24,567 nucleotides of DNA from an uncultured Ruminococcus sp. (GCA_900551005.1 URUL01000021.1:1-24567), one strand, 5' to 3'. Shown: positions 14,346 to 22,219, counted from the first letter of the stretch. Translations and numbers: made by a program. Notes: generated by a model from the letters alone, not told the origin.

Positions 14346-14355
14346 AGTTGCCCCC

Positions 14356-14613
14356 CTATCGAAATTTGATGGGCTGTTTTATATTTGCCCCGGTCGCAAG
14401 CCCTTTCTCTTTCATAATTTCATACGCGCGCTCCTGAGCTTTCTTCTCGTTTGTCAGTATGAGAATGGACATAACAAAGGATAAGAGATAGAAGCCGAGA
14501 CCGAGTACTGAGAGAAGGATGCCGCAGTAACTGCTTGTGGTTTTGAACACAATCATATCGAGCAACACGCCGATGATGACCATCGGAACGAATGCAACCG
14601 AACCGATTAATGT
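14356..14613 (-). pseudogene. Truncated paralogue of the YugP-like membrane protein
   Basis: The frame reads TLIGSVAFVPMVIIGVLLD and continues to KKAQERAYEIMKEKGLAT. This is clearly a second copy of the membrane part of the protein encoded at 15190-16005 (GPIAFVPMVIIGALLD, KKAQKRAYEIMKAEGLAT). The first ~150 residues and the last ~50 are missing. The tail (GANIKQPIKFR, stop TAG) has no counterpart in the intact copy. Homology begins right at the stop codon of the DUF5684-like gene, so that gene appears to have replaced its 5' part. The 75-aa frame starting at the ATG 14581-14583 could still give two membrane helices, but no good ribosome site precedes it. Confidence 0.65.
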
Positions 14614-15101
14614 TTATTTTTTGCATTTGGCAGAGGATTGCCGATATATTCGGACTTTCCGAAGCCGATAATGAATGTGAAAATGTAGGGGAAAAGCCAC
14701 AGTCCGAATCCGAAGCCTGCCCCGTGCCCAAAGGCCTTTGCAACACGGAAATTGATACGGATAGAAAGATAGAGCATACATATAGCAACCAGCAATTCGC
14801 ATATATAACTTGCAATCATCGCAATATCGCCGGTGGATTTAAAAACTCCGAATTCAAAGAGCATGGAAACAAAAATCCCCGTGATGTAGTTCCATGCCGC
14901 CCTTGTGCTCCAGCACTTAGAAAACATGATGTAAAGACCATAAAACGGAACAAATGCTTTCCAACCCTTTTCTCCCATCTTGGTAAACATACGCCATCGT
15001 GCCGCTGCTACCAGAAGCCAAAGCGCAACTGAGATACAAGATATAATAATTGCAAGCGTATACTGTCCTTCTTTGATACCGGGAAATAAGATTTCTAACA
15101 T
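14607..15101 (-). CDS. DUF5684-like small membrane protein
   Basis: A 164-aa protein with about four to five hydrophobic segments. It has the signature of a widespread Firmicutes membrane family: FTKMGEKGWKAFVPFYGLY near residue 40 and a C-terminal glycine/phenylalanine-rich segment ending FGKSEYIGNP. Members occur next to signal-peptidase or membrane-stress genes, but I know of no established function. Start ATG at 15099-15101 has AAGGAG about 8 nt upstream. Its stop overlaps the start of homology in the truncated YugP-like copy. Confidence 0.72.
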   Translation of the reverse strand: MLEILFPGIKEGQYTLAIIISCISVALWLLVAAARWRMFTKMGEKGWKAFVPFYGLYIMFSKCWSTRAAWNYITGIFVSMLFEFGVFKSTGDIAMIASYICELLVAICMLYLSIRINFRVAKAFGHGAGFGFGLWLFPYIFTFIIGFGKSEYIGNPLPNAKNKH

Positions 15102-15189
15102 GATTTTTCTCCTTAAAATATATTATTTTTATACAAGACAAGAATTGTAATACGAACATTCCGATGGAAATCAGATTTTTATCGTTATG

Positions 15190-16005
15190 TCACGATTTGC
15201 TCGACGATGAGGATGAATTCTGAACATACGCAATGATCTGAAGCACACGATAGATCAGCTCCAGCAGAGCGATCACCATGTCGTTTATGTATTCGATGTT
15301 GTAGAGCCGGAACAGCTTTTTGCACATTTCAAGCTCCTCTGCTGTCGCAAGCCCTTCCGCTTTCATGATCTCATACGCCCTTTTTTGCGCTTTTTTCTCG
15401 GTTTTCAGCACAAGGATCGACATGATAAAGGACAAAAGATAGAAGGCAAGTCCGATGGATGTCAAAAGAATGGTGCATATGCCGTTTGAACTCTTAAAGA
15501 CAAACAGATCCAGCAATGCCCCGATGATCACCATCGGAACAAAAGCGATCGGTCCGAAGTAGATGAGCGGCGTCAGACGGACGCGCGTTCTCATATCCGC
15601 ATCGTTTTCTTTATCAAGAACGGCAAGTGCGGATTTCTGCGCCGCCATGGCAAGAGATGTCACACTCTGCTTTTTCCATGTAAGGCGTCTTAGTCTTACC
15701 TTTTTGAAATAGTGACTGTAACTGTTTCCAAAGAGAATGGAACCGGTTTTAGATACCTTGATTTTCTCAAGTCCGTTTCTGTCAAGTATCGTTCTTGCAA
15801 TCTCTTCACCCGTCCTGCCGCAGCTGTTCTGCTTTTTATTGTAGCGTACATAGCTGATAGCAAGAAAAATCGAAACGCCCAATGCAAATATTGAGACGAT
15901 GATCAAAAGACCGCAAACCACACCCATGGCAAGTATAACAGCGTCCGAAACGCCATCAAGTCCGCCGTCCCATGCACTGCGGACTGCGTTAATAAATTCC
16001 GACAT
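15190..16005 (-). CDS. YugP-like membrane protein with lost zinc-protease motif (pseudo-peptidase)
   Basis: A 271-aa membrane protein related to the Zn_peptidase_2 (YugP) family. Familiar parts are EEIARTILDRNGLEKIKV, a segment matching the strand before the active site, helices around 150-205 (IAFVPMVIIGALLD, LAFYLLSFIMSI), the family's KKAQKRAYEIMKAEGL helix and a final LLELIYRVLQIIAYV helix. Where family members carry AAHEVGHAIQ, this protein has MAAQKSALAV: both zinc histidines and the catalytic glutamate are gone, so it cannot be a metalloprotease of this type. The C-terminus is a serine run. The start at 16003-16005 has a perfect AGGAGG 6 nt upstream. A scaffold or regulatory role is possible. 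Family assignment is from remembered motifs. Confidence 0.68.
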   Translation of the reverse strand: MSEFINAVRSAWDGGLDGVSDAVILAMGVVCGLLIIVSIFALGVSIFLAISYVRYNKKQNSCGRTGEEIARTILDRNGLEKIKVSKTGSILFGNSYSHYFKKVRLRRLTWKKQSVTSLAMAAQKSALAVLDKENDADMRTRVRLTPLIYFGPIAFVPMVIIGALLDLFVFKSSNGICTILLTSIGLAFYLLSFIMSILVLKTEKKAQKRAYEIMKAEGLATAEELEMCKKLFRLYNIEYINDMVIALLELIYRVLQIIAYVQNSSSSSSKS

Positions 16006-16134
16006 AATGTCCTCCTGTTAATTTATTTTTTATTTGCGAGCCAATTGTTAGATTTTTAACAGTGTTACGTTTTTCATTTTGATTCACTCAGTATTATTGA
16101 TTTTTGTAAACACAAAATCGTCTACACGTTATTA

Positions 16135-16848
16135 TTAATATAATTCCGCCGTACTGAACGTCGATAACGTTATTGTTATTTGCTTGTTAAAACTTGTTAC
16201 CGACGCCGAAATGCTTATCGTAGGATAATCAAACCTGTCGGCAAGCCCCGATACCGTAACGTAGAGCTCTCCGTCTGAAAGATAAACCTCTTCCACCTTA
16301 GCCCCAGCAGGCTCGACAGCGGTGATATTTTCAAGTGTGACGTTCTCGGTTATAAACTCGCCGTACGGCAAAGACAATCTGCTTTTAAGAGTGTTGGTTG
16401 TATACATACCGCCCATACAGGTAAGCTTGGGTTTGCGTAAGATTACGTAGCCGTAAGAATTTTTGCCGTCTTTCGTAGCGCTGCCTTTGACCGTAACCTT
16501 ACAGTACACGCTGTCACCCTCAAAGTCGTTTGCCTTACCGTCGAGGTATACGACCAAAGAGGACTCGTCCTTATACTCCACACTCGTAACCGTCTTTCCC
16601 GCAAGCTCGTCGCCCAAAATAATGTCAGAAGCGGTTATGGTATCTTTGAAACGTGCAGCCTCGTCGTCGTTCAAGGAAGATTGACCTTCAATAAACAAAG
16701 GCTGTTGCCCGTCGATATAGATATATCCTGAAGCCTCTATATTGTTGGCTTCTTGGTTTTCTCCTAAGTCGCAGGCAGTAAGAACACTGACGCCCAATAC
16801 GCAGACAGTTGCTGTTAAAACCGTAACAATCCTTTTTATTAGTTTCAT
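16135..16848 (-). CDS. Lipoprotein of unknown function
   Basis: A 237-aa secreted lipoprotein. It has a signal peptide (MKLIKRIVTVLTATVCVLG...) ending in VLTAC, with the lipidated cysteine at residue 26. The mature part is rich in Thr, Val and Tyr and alternates as expected of beta-sheet (ASDIILGDELAGKTVTSVEY, LVVYLDGKA, GELYVTVSGLA), suggestive of Ig-like or similar barrel folds, but I do not recognise a family. AGGTG lies about 8 nt before the ATG. It is the last gene of the run that includes the ECF sigma factor and the other lipoprotein; a role in the cell envelope downstream of that sigma factor is only inferred from position. Confidence 0.75.
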   Translation of the reverse strand: MKLIKRIVTVLTATVCVLGVSVLTACDLGENQEANNIEASGYIYIDGQQPLFIEGQSSLNDDEAARFKDTITASDIILGDELAGKTVTSVEYKDESSLVVYLDGKANDFEGDSVYCKVTVKGSATKDGKNSYGYVILRKPKLTCMGGMYTTNTLKSRLSLPYGEFITENVTLENITAVEPAGAKVEEVYLSDGELYVTVSGLADRFDYPTISISASVTSFNKQITITLSTFSTAELY

Positions 16849-16934
16849 ACGTTAATCACCTTATTATTTTTTTGATTAACACTCTTCGATTTGCGAAATA
16901 TCAACGACTTCTGCTTGTCGTTTGTCTCTATAAT

Positions 16935-18638
16935 CTAATTGAGAGTGGGTACGGCGGTCTTTTCGGCAAGGTAGAATACGGGGGCTTCTCCGTCCGTGAG
17001 GTAGTCTTTATAGTTTTCTACTTCAATCGTGCAGTCAGCGTCGGCATACAGGGCGTATTCCTTTTCTTCCCCGTCGTATACAACCAAAGCAGACTGGCCG
17101 GATATGGTATATTCGGTACGCTTTTCGTCTGCCGTTCCGGCATTGCGTACGACTATGAAGTCCGACTTGTTCTCGGCATTTTTATGCGCGTTGTATGCCG
17201 TCAGCGCAGGGCTATCGTTTGAACAACCGTATTCGTAGGTAACCTCGTTGGTTGTCGTTCCGATTGCATCGGACGTAGTGATTGTATATTGCGTAGTTGC
17301 CCTTTCTATAAGCAACGTCTCCGCATTAAAATAGAAGGTCTTTTTCTCGGAATAATTAAACAGCGGATACTCGAACTCCGTTTTGACTACGATTTTTCCG
17401 TCCTTGACTTCGGGGGCTTGGATTACGTCGCTTTTTACTAAATTGTAAATCGTACTGATTTTAGCGTTATATTCGCTGTCCGCATATAAGTCCGCAATAT
17501 ACAGCTTATTGTTGACGCCGTTATTAAATACAAACATCATACCGTTAATCATTGTAGTGGAATTATATTTGCTTCCGTCCGATGCCTCGTCCAGATAATC
17601 CATTACCAGACCGTAATCGTTGGCGTAAAATAACGCATTTGCCGTATAAACTGCGCCTGAATCGTACGTGGTGGTTTCCGTAACGTGCAGGTTGGTGTAT
17701 TCTTCGATTACCTTCTGTCTGTCATTCGCCTCTGTAAGCTGTTTAAGCGTGGGGGCGGTACTTTCGGCAAGATAGAACACGGGAGTTTCTCCGCCCGTTA
17801 CGTAAGGTGCAATTTGTTCCACTTCTTCGGAGTGAACCGCATCTGAGTACAGGGCGTATTGGGTTTCGCCTAAATTTTCAACTCGTAAATCAGAGGTACC
17901 GGCTATGGTATACTCAGTGCGTTTTTCGCTTGACGTACCTGCATTGCTGACCACGACAAAGTTCGCCTTGTCTGTGGCGTTTTTATGTAAAGAATACGCC
18001 TTTAATGGAGGTGTATGTTCCGAGCCGTAGACGTAAGTATACTCATCGGTTGCAATTTCTTCACCGTCGGAGGTCGCATGTAAAATTACTTTTTCAATAA
18101 GCAACGTTTCCCTATTGCAATAATAGGTATTTTCATACGTTAATGAAAAGTCTGTATAATCATAAGTTTCCGTCGTAACGAGTACGACTTTCCCGTCCTT
18201 TATTTCAGGCGTGCCAACATTCGCTTGAGTGTTTATATTCCTTATTTCGCTTATAAAAGCGGTATAGTCGCCCGTAAAAATAGACGCATAATATTGTTCT
18301 TCATCCCCGTCTTTACAAGCTACGTATCTCACGCCGTTTATACACGTGCAGTGATTATACTTATCTTCTGACTCCGCATCTTCATAATCCATTATCAACC
18401 CGTATTCGTTGGAGGTGAAACAAATGGTTTTAAGATTGCTGCCGTACATTACCTCGTCAGCCGTTAAGGTTACGTGCAGATTGCCGTATTCTTCGATTAC
18501 CTTCTGCCTGTCGTTTGCCTCAATTATCTGTTCGACGGTTACGCTGTCGGGCTTGCTGGCACACGCAGCTATGCCGCAGACACTCATCGCTATCACAACG
18601 CACAGCAAAAAGATATTTAACAGTTTTTTCTTTTTCAT
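16935..18638 (-). CDS. Large lipoprotein with two tandem ~263-residue repeats
   Basis: A 567-aa lipoprotein with signal peptide (MKKKKLLNIFLLCVVIAM...) and cysteine 26 (GIAAC). The mature protein is two copies of one domain. Each begins with EANDRQKVIEEY(G/T)NLHVT and continues with YGL(I/V)MDY, a segment like KDGK(V/I)V, ETLLIE(K/R), a KRTEYTI strand and a closing PVFYLAE. The repeats are offset by 789 bp (263 codons), and the second is slightly degenerate. The fold may be a beta-rich ligand- or lipid-binding shell, but I cannot name it. The ATG at 18636-18638 is chosen because AAAGGAG precedes it by about 9 nt; an earlier in-frame start lacks this. It begins 28 bp after the ECF sigma stop, so it is likely co-transcribed with it. 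Confidence 0.8.
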   Translation of the reverse strand: MKKKKLLNIFLLCVVIAMSVCGIAACASKPDSVTVEQIIEANDRQKVIEEYGNLHVTLTADEVMYGSNLKTICFTSNEYGLIMDYEDAESEDKYNHCTCINGVRYVACKDGDEEQYYASIFTGDYTAFISEIRNINTQANVGTPEIKDGKVVLVTTETYDYTDFSLTYENTYYCNRETLLIEKVILHATSDGEEIATDEYTYVYGSEHTPPLKAYSLHKNATDKANFVVVSNAGTSSEKRTEYTIAGTSDLRVENLGETQYALYSDAVHSEEVEQIAPYVTGGETPVFYLAESTAPTLKQLTEANDRQKVIEEYTNLHVTETTTYDSGAVYTANALFYANDYGLVMDYLDEASDGSKYNSTTMINGMMFVFNNGVNNKLYIADLYADSEYNAKISTIYNLVKSDVIQAPEVKDGKIVVKTEFEYPLFNYSEKKTFYFNAETLLIERATTQYTITTSDAIGTTTNEVTYEYGCSNDSPALTAYNAHKNAENKSDFIVVRNAGTADEKRTEYTISGQSALVVYDGEEKEYALYADADCTIEVENYKDYLTDGEAPVFYLAEKTAVPTLN

Positions 18639-18666
18639 AGATATATTCTCCTTTAACAAAATTTTT

Positions 18667-19173
18667 TCAATTTGATGATAAATGACGCGAGAGCGTCTCT
18701 TTCAGTCGACTGAGAGCCTTGTCGTGTAGATAACGCAGCTGTCCGTAAGTAATATCGAGAATTTTTGCAACTTCGGTTTTGGGTTTTCCGTGATAATAGA
18801 TAAGAATGATCACATCCCGCTCTATTTGCGGTAATTTTTCAAGTGCGCACGCAAGTTCTTCGAGCGTTTCATTGTTCCAAATACTTTCATCCATTTTTTC
18901 TTCGGATTCTTCCGTGTTCTCAATCAATTCCAACACCGGATGGTCACGCTTTTCCTTAAGATAATCATAAACCGTATTGCGCGTTATGGTATAGATCCAT
19001 GTGGAAAGAGAAGCCTTGGTTTCATCGTATTTATCGAGATTTGAATAGACCTTCAGAAATACGGTCTGAACGATATCTTCAGCCTCGGTTTGATTGACTA
19101 TTTTGGAGCGGACAAAGCCGAAGACCTTATCACGGTATTGCGTATAGATGAAACCGCAATCATGTTTATTCAT
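18667..19173 (-). CDS. ECF-type RNA polymerase sigma factor
   Basis: A 168-aa sigma-70 group 4 factor. Region 2 reads YRDKVFGFVRSKI, EAEDIVQTVFLKVYSNLDKY and ASLSTWIYTITRNTVYDYL (core binding and -10 recognition). Region 4 reads ALEKLPQIERDVIILIYYHG, KTEVAKILDITYGQLRYLHDKAL (-35 recognition). The ATG at 19171-19173 is chosen because a longer reading would run back through the upstream 64-aa gene; the genes overlap by 8 bp. No anti-sigma gene with a membrane helix is adjacent, although the small upstream protein or the lipoproteins could take that role. Likely regulon members are the lipoproteins downstream or the peptide locus itself; this is inferred. Confidence 0.88.
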   Translation of the reverse strand: MNKHDCGFIYTQYRDKVFGFVRSKIVNQTEAEDIVQTVFLKVYSNLDKYDETKASLSTWIYTITRNTVYDYLKEKRDHPVLELIENTEESEEKMDESIWNNETLEELACALEKLPQIERDVIILIYYHGKPKTEVAKILDITYGQLRYLHDKALSRLKETLSRHLSSN

Positions 19174-19360
19174 CCTCTTTCCCGTCCTTTTTTTCTTTCG
19201 GGTCGGTTTCCTCCCCTGCCGCGCTGACCCACTCCAGATCGTCATCCGATAAAGAGCATAAGCAACGTCTTTCGGTGTCATCGATCAGCGCCTGCAGTCT
19301 TTTGTTACGCTCAAAACGCTGATAATCGAACAGCGCCGTTAACTTTTTTGTCGTACTCAT
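19166..19360 (-). CDS. 64-aa protein with leader-like motif, between radical SAM enzyme and sigma factor
   Basis: A small charged protein (MSTTKKLTALFDYQRFERNK...). It has a strong ribosome site (AAGGAG, about 7-8 nt spacing), its ATG overlaps the radical SAM stop (ATGA), and it overlaps the sigma gene by 8 bp, so it is certainly translated in the operon. The middle reads SLSDDDLEWVSAAGEE, similar in pattern to the end of the leader in the nearby Nif11-like proteins (ELSDEELDNVAGG). The remainder is a helical acidic/basic segment with a highly charged C-terminus (DPKEKKDGKEDE). It may be a peptide substrate or partner of the radical SAM enzyme, or a small regulator of the sigma factor. I cannot decide between these. 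Confidence 0.7.
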   Translation of the reverse strand: MSTTKKLTALFDYQRFERNKRLQALIDDTERRCLCSLSDDDLEWVSAAGEETDPKEKKDGKEDE

Positions 19361-20769
19361 TTTCTATCTCCTTGCGTTTCGTCGATATGCGTCAGATTTA
19401 CGTATGGGACAAGACTATTTTCAAACTTCTCCACATAGCCCTGTTCAAAGAAGAAACACTTCCAAGGGTCGGGCGAGAGGAAATTACCTCCGCTTGTCAA
19501 GGCAGAGATGGCGGGACACCCGCACAAGCAATATTTCAGATACTTACACTGCGCACATTTCTGATTGACCTTGATCATATCGCCGACGGTGGCGCAAACG
19601 GTATCGAGATATGCGCTGCTCTGAAGAACAGACTGCAAGCCATCCTTCTTTACGTTGCCGAAGGTAACGTTGTGCGCCTTCATCCAGCCCGACATCTGCA
19701 TACAGGGGTAGACCTCGCCGTCTGCCGCCACCGCAATCATTCCTCTTGTGCCTTTACAGAGCGGAAGTGATTCTCGGTATCCCATCAAACATCCTCGCAG
19801 GGGGGCAAGATTATAACTCTTTCTCATGGGATCGAGATCGAGAAGCTGCCAGAAATCCAACGTCATTTTATGCTCGCCACGTATGTAGTCCTGCGCGATC
19901 TCCAGGCAGGCATCGTAATATTCGGGTACTGTGAAGGACTGTCCCGCGGCATTTTCCGCCCAACGGGTGGATTCGGTCGTGCAGATAACCCGCGTACGGT
20001 CAACGCCGATTTCGTCCAAACACTCCAGACTTTTTGTGACACTTTCCCGATTTTTGCGGTTGATATTCATTTGCACCATGACGCGGAAACCGTTTTCCTT
20101 GCACAGCCGGATGGCATTCAAGGCAATTTCCTCCGCGCCCTTGTGATTTCGCATCCAGTCGTGGAAGCCGATGCCGTCAAAAGAGATTTTCATCAGTGGA
20201 TTACAGCCGATTTGCTTCATTTTGTCAAGGGCAGTCTGATTGATGAAAAAGCCGTTGGTATTCAGCTCGAAAACATACATTCCGCGGCTGTATATACCCT
20301 CTACAATCTCAAAAAAGTGCTTATGCGCCATCGGCTCGCCGCCGGTGAGCAGAATAGCGTTGATACCGCTCCTCTGCGCCTCGTCCAGAAGGGCGTTCGC
20401 CTCATCGAGCGTCCACTCACTCTGCAAGGGCGCATTGTCCTTGGCGTTGAAGCAGTGCAGGCAGTTATAGTTGCACTTGCCTGTGATCATCCAGTTCATA
20501 TGGGGCATATAACGGTTGTCGCACACAAGCGGCTTTTGCCACTCGGTAAGCTCCGCGCCACCCTTTTCGACTGGGGAAATCATCCGACGCTCGACAAGGC
20601 TTTTTGTCAACTCGCTTTCTTCTATATCGTGCAGACCGTCGCAGAGGGAAAGCAGTTCAAATTCCTCTTTTTTCAGTCCGTGCGCCATCTCGTCATGCTT
20701 TATGTAATAGGCATACGGCACAAGCCACCACGAACGCAGGGCTATTCTTTCGTTCAAAAAATAATACAT
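19357..20769 (-). CDS. Radical SAM / SPASM-domain peptide-modifying enzyme
   Basis: A 470-aa enzyme. Residues 1-~80 resemble a PqqD-like winged helix (RiPP recognition element): IALRSWWLVPYAYYI, FELLSLCDG, LVERRMISPV. The radical SAM core has CX3CX2C at C99, C103 and C106 (CNYNCLHC), LLTGGEPMAH and NTNGFF. The C-terminal ~150 residues are a SPASM/twitch domain binding auxiliary Fe-S clusters, with cysteines in RGCLMG, PLCKG, YPCMQMSG, CAQCKYLKYCLCGCP and a final KCFFF. Such enzymes install thioether, C-C or epimerised residues in leader-guided peptides. The Nif11-leader proteins just upstream are candidate substrates, although cores with folded domains would be unusual. Its start lacks a strong ribosome site (GGTGA), and its end overlaps the 64-aa gene. 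Confidence 0.88.
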   Translation of the reverse strand: MYYFLNERIALRSWWLVPYAYYIKHDEMAHGLKKEEFELLSLCDGLHDIEESELTKSLVERRMISPVEKGGAELTEWQKPLVCDNRYMPHMNWMITGKCNYNCLHCFNAKDNAPLQSEWTLDEANALLDEAQRSGINAILLTGGEPMAHKHFFEIVEGIYSRGMYVFELNTNGFFINQTALDKMKQIGCNPLMKISFDGIGFHDWMRNHKGAEEIALNAIRLCKENGFRVMVQMNINRKNRESVTKSLECLDEIGVDRTRVICTTESTRWAENAAGQSFTVPEYYDACLEIAQDYIRGEHKMTLDFWQLLDLDPMRKSYNLAPLRGCLMGYRESLPLCKGTRGMIAVAADGEVYPCMQMSGWMKAHNVTFGNVKKDGLQSVLQSSAYLDTVCATVGDMIKVNQKCAQCKYLKYCLCGCPAISALTSGGNFLSPDPWKCFFFEQGYVEKFENSLVPYVNLTHIDETQGDRK

Positions 20770-20805
20770 TGCTATTCACCGTCACTTTGTGTATTCTCTT
20801 TGATT

Positions 20806-21444
20806 TTACCTTGCGGTGCGCAACATCCCATACTGCTTGATCTGCGATCCCGGAACCATACAGATATCCACTACCTGAAAACCGAAATGCTCATACATCT
20901 CCACGTTTACCGCTTTATGCGTTTCCAAGTATACGGAATAATGGTTTTTGTCCATCCAATCCAATACCGGTCGCAAAATTTCGGAACCGAGCCCATGATG
21001 CGTTTTTCCGGCTCTGACCGCAAAAGTCATCAGATACCAAGTGCGGTCGTCCGAAAAGCGTTTCCGCACTTCGACGGCATTTTTCTCAAACGTAATAGAA
21101 CGTTTCATCGCGCTAAGACCTATTTTGCAAACCGTACTGATACCGCCGCTACGTAAAAAACGCATTGTCGGAATCCCACGATATCCGGGCGGACACAGGA
21201 CGATGAGGTTATCGATTTTTGAATTTGTCGAGATCATAATCGCTTCGCCGCACATGGAACGATACGTTGTCTGGCAATACCTGTTGCGCGTTTTTTCGGA
21301 AACATCACCAAGAAGATATTTTACCGCAGTATCGTCAGCAAACGTGCCGCCAACCATCTCTCCGACGCGGTTCAAATCATATTTTTGTATGTAATACGCA
21401 ACTACTTCTCTATGAAAGCGGGAAACAGAATCATTTTTCTTCAT
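20806..21444 (-). CDS. GNAT-family N-acetyltransferase
   Basis: A 212-aa protein. The C-terminal ~100 residues carry the acetyl-CoA-binding core: WYLMTFAVRAGKTHHGLGSE (motif A, with the GLG turn that holds the cofactor pyrophosphate) and VYLETHKAVNVEMYEHFGFQ (motif B). The N-terminal ~100 residues (VVAYYIQKYDLNRVGEMVGG...) are less conserved and give substrate specificity. Position between five leader-bearing proteins and a radical SAM enzyme suggests a tailoring or self-protection role in that locus, for example N-acetylation of a peptide or amine. This is inferred from context only. The reading starts at the ATG at 21442-21444. Confidence 0.82.
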   Translation of the reverse strand: MKKNDSVSRFHREVVAYYIQKYDLNRVGEMVGGTFADDTAVKYLLGDVSEKTRNRYCQTTYRSMCGEAIMISTNSKIDNLIVLCPPGYRGIPTMRFLRSGGISTVCKIGLSAMKRSITFEKNAVEVRKRFSDDRTWYLMTFAVRAGKTHHGLGSEILRPVLDWMDKNHYSVYLETHKAVNVEMYEHFGFQVVDICMVPGSQIKQYGMLRTAR

Positions 21445-21469
21445 ACATTGCCTTTCATAGCCGTTCTAC

Positions 21470-21859
21470 TCAACGGTATAAACTGTTTTCACCTATTATC
21501 TGACCGTTTGATAAGGTGTATACATAACCGCCGTCAGTGCCTTTGCCGACACGGGTAACGGTGCTGAATACTTTTTCATGAACGGGGAAAGCACGCGGTC
21601 CGACAGGTTTCGTAACAAGATAATATACTTGGTCGCCGACATTGAATTTTGGTTCGCCGGGCGTTTCGGGGTCGCCGCAACCGCCTGCAACATTGTCGAG
21701 TTCCTCGTCAGAGATCTCGCCCGTCTTGTTGAGTTCGGCAAACGCCTTTTCCGCCTGTTCTTCGGTCAGTTCAACGCTCTCGGCTTTTGCCATGGCAAGC
21801 AGTTCTTCTGCCGAATTTGCTGTTCTCGCCTTTTCCAAAAGTTCTTTTGAAATGTTCAT
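21470..21859 (-). CDS. Nif11-like leader protein with SH3-like C-terminal domain (copy 5)
   Basis: A 129-aa protein. Residues 1-~60 are a leader nearly identical to those of the three other full-leader copies (MNISKELLEKAR, SAEELLAMAK, LTEEQAEKAF, EISDEELDNVAGG); it ends in GG followed by CG, the site where NHLP/Nif11 leaders are cut during export. The remaining ~68 residues (PKFNVGDQVYY, STVTRV, GGYVYTLSNGQ, IGENSLYR) look like a small SH3-like beta-barrel rather than a disordered core. It has only one cysteine after the GG. AAAGGAG precedes the ATG at 21857-21859. Last of the five in transcription order, 25 bp before the GNAT gene. Probably exported; activity unknown. Confidence 0.82.
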   Translation of the reverse strand: MNISKELLEKARTANSAEELLAMAKAESVELTEEQAEKAFAELNKTGEISDEELDNVAGGCGDPETPGEPKFNVGDQVYYLVTKPVGPRAFPVHEKVFSTVTRVGKGTDGGYVYTLSNGQIIGENSLYR

Positions 21860-21871
21860 ATCATTTCTCCT

Positions 21872-22219
21872 TTATTGATTGTTCGGACATTCGTCTTCAT
21901 AACGTAATTCGCAATTATCGCAACGGCGACTTCCGGCGATTCTGCACGGGCTGAACAATTCACACGTCTGATCTTTTTCCGAAAGCGCATTTTCGTACAC
22001 CGACATCCTTGTGCCGTCCTCAAACTCGATCGAATAGAGCATAGGCGGTACGCCTATTACTACTACATTCCCGGGTTTTGGGGCACGATTTGCACCGATG
22101 ATTTTGACTTTGGCGTTCGTCTCCCGGTAATACACGGTATCTCCGACGGCAAACCCTGCCACAACTGCGGCGGCTTCTTCGTCAGTAATTTCATGGTTCT
22201 TTATTTCATTGTTATCCAT
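21872..22219 (-). CDS. Divergent leader/SH3-like protein with cysteine-rich C-terminus (copy 4)
   Basis: A 115-aa relative of the flanking proteins. Its leader is shortened to ~22 residues (EITDEEAAAVVAGF), losing the helical repeat and the double glycine. The SH3-like part is recognisable (AVGDTVYYRE, KVKIIGA, MLYSIEFEDGT, VYENAL). The C-terminus adds a segment with five cysteines (CELFSPC, CDNCELRYEDEC), reminiscent of a metal-binding knuckle or disulfide cluster. The ATG at 22217-22219 fits an AAAGGA site about 10 nt upstream; starts six and 24 nt earlier are possible. It lies 12 bp upstream of copy 5. Without an obvious cut site it may be an intracellular partner rather than a substrate. 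Confidence 0.68.
   Translation of the reverse strand: MDNNEIKNHEITDEEAAAVVAGFAVGDTVYYRETNAKVKIIGANRAPKPGNVVVIGVPPMLYSIEFEDGTRMSVYENALSEKDQTCELFSPCRIAGSRRCDNCELRYEDECPNNQ

Noticed and set aside
16903..16922. AACGAC/GTCGTT hairpin between the two lipoprotein genes as a terminator
   Set aside because: Only 6 bp of stem with an 8-nt loop and no T-run on the minus strand; too weak to claim.
19870..21156. 428-codon open frame on the plus strand
   Set aside because: Antisense to the radical SAM and GNAT genes, both of which have clear catalytic motifs; no support for the plus-strand product.
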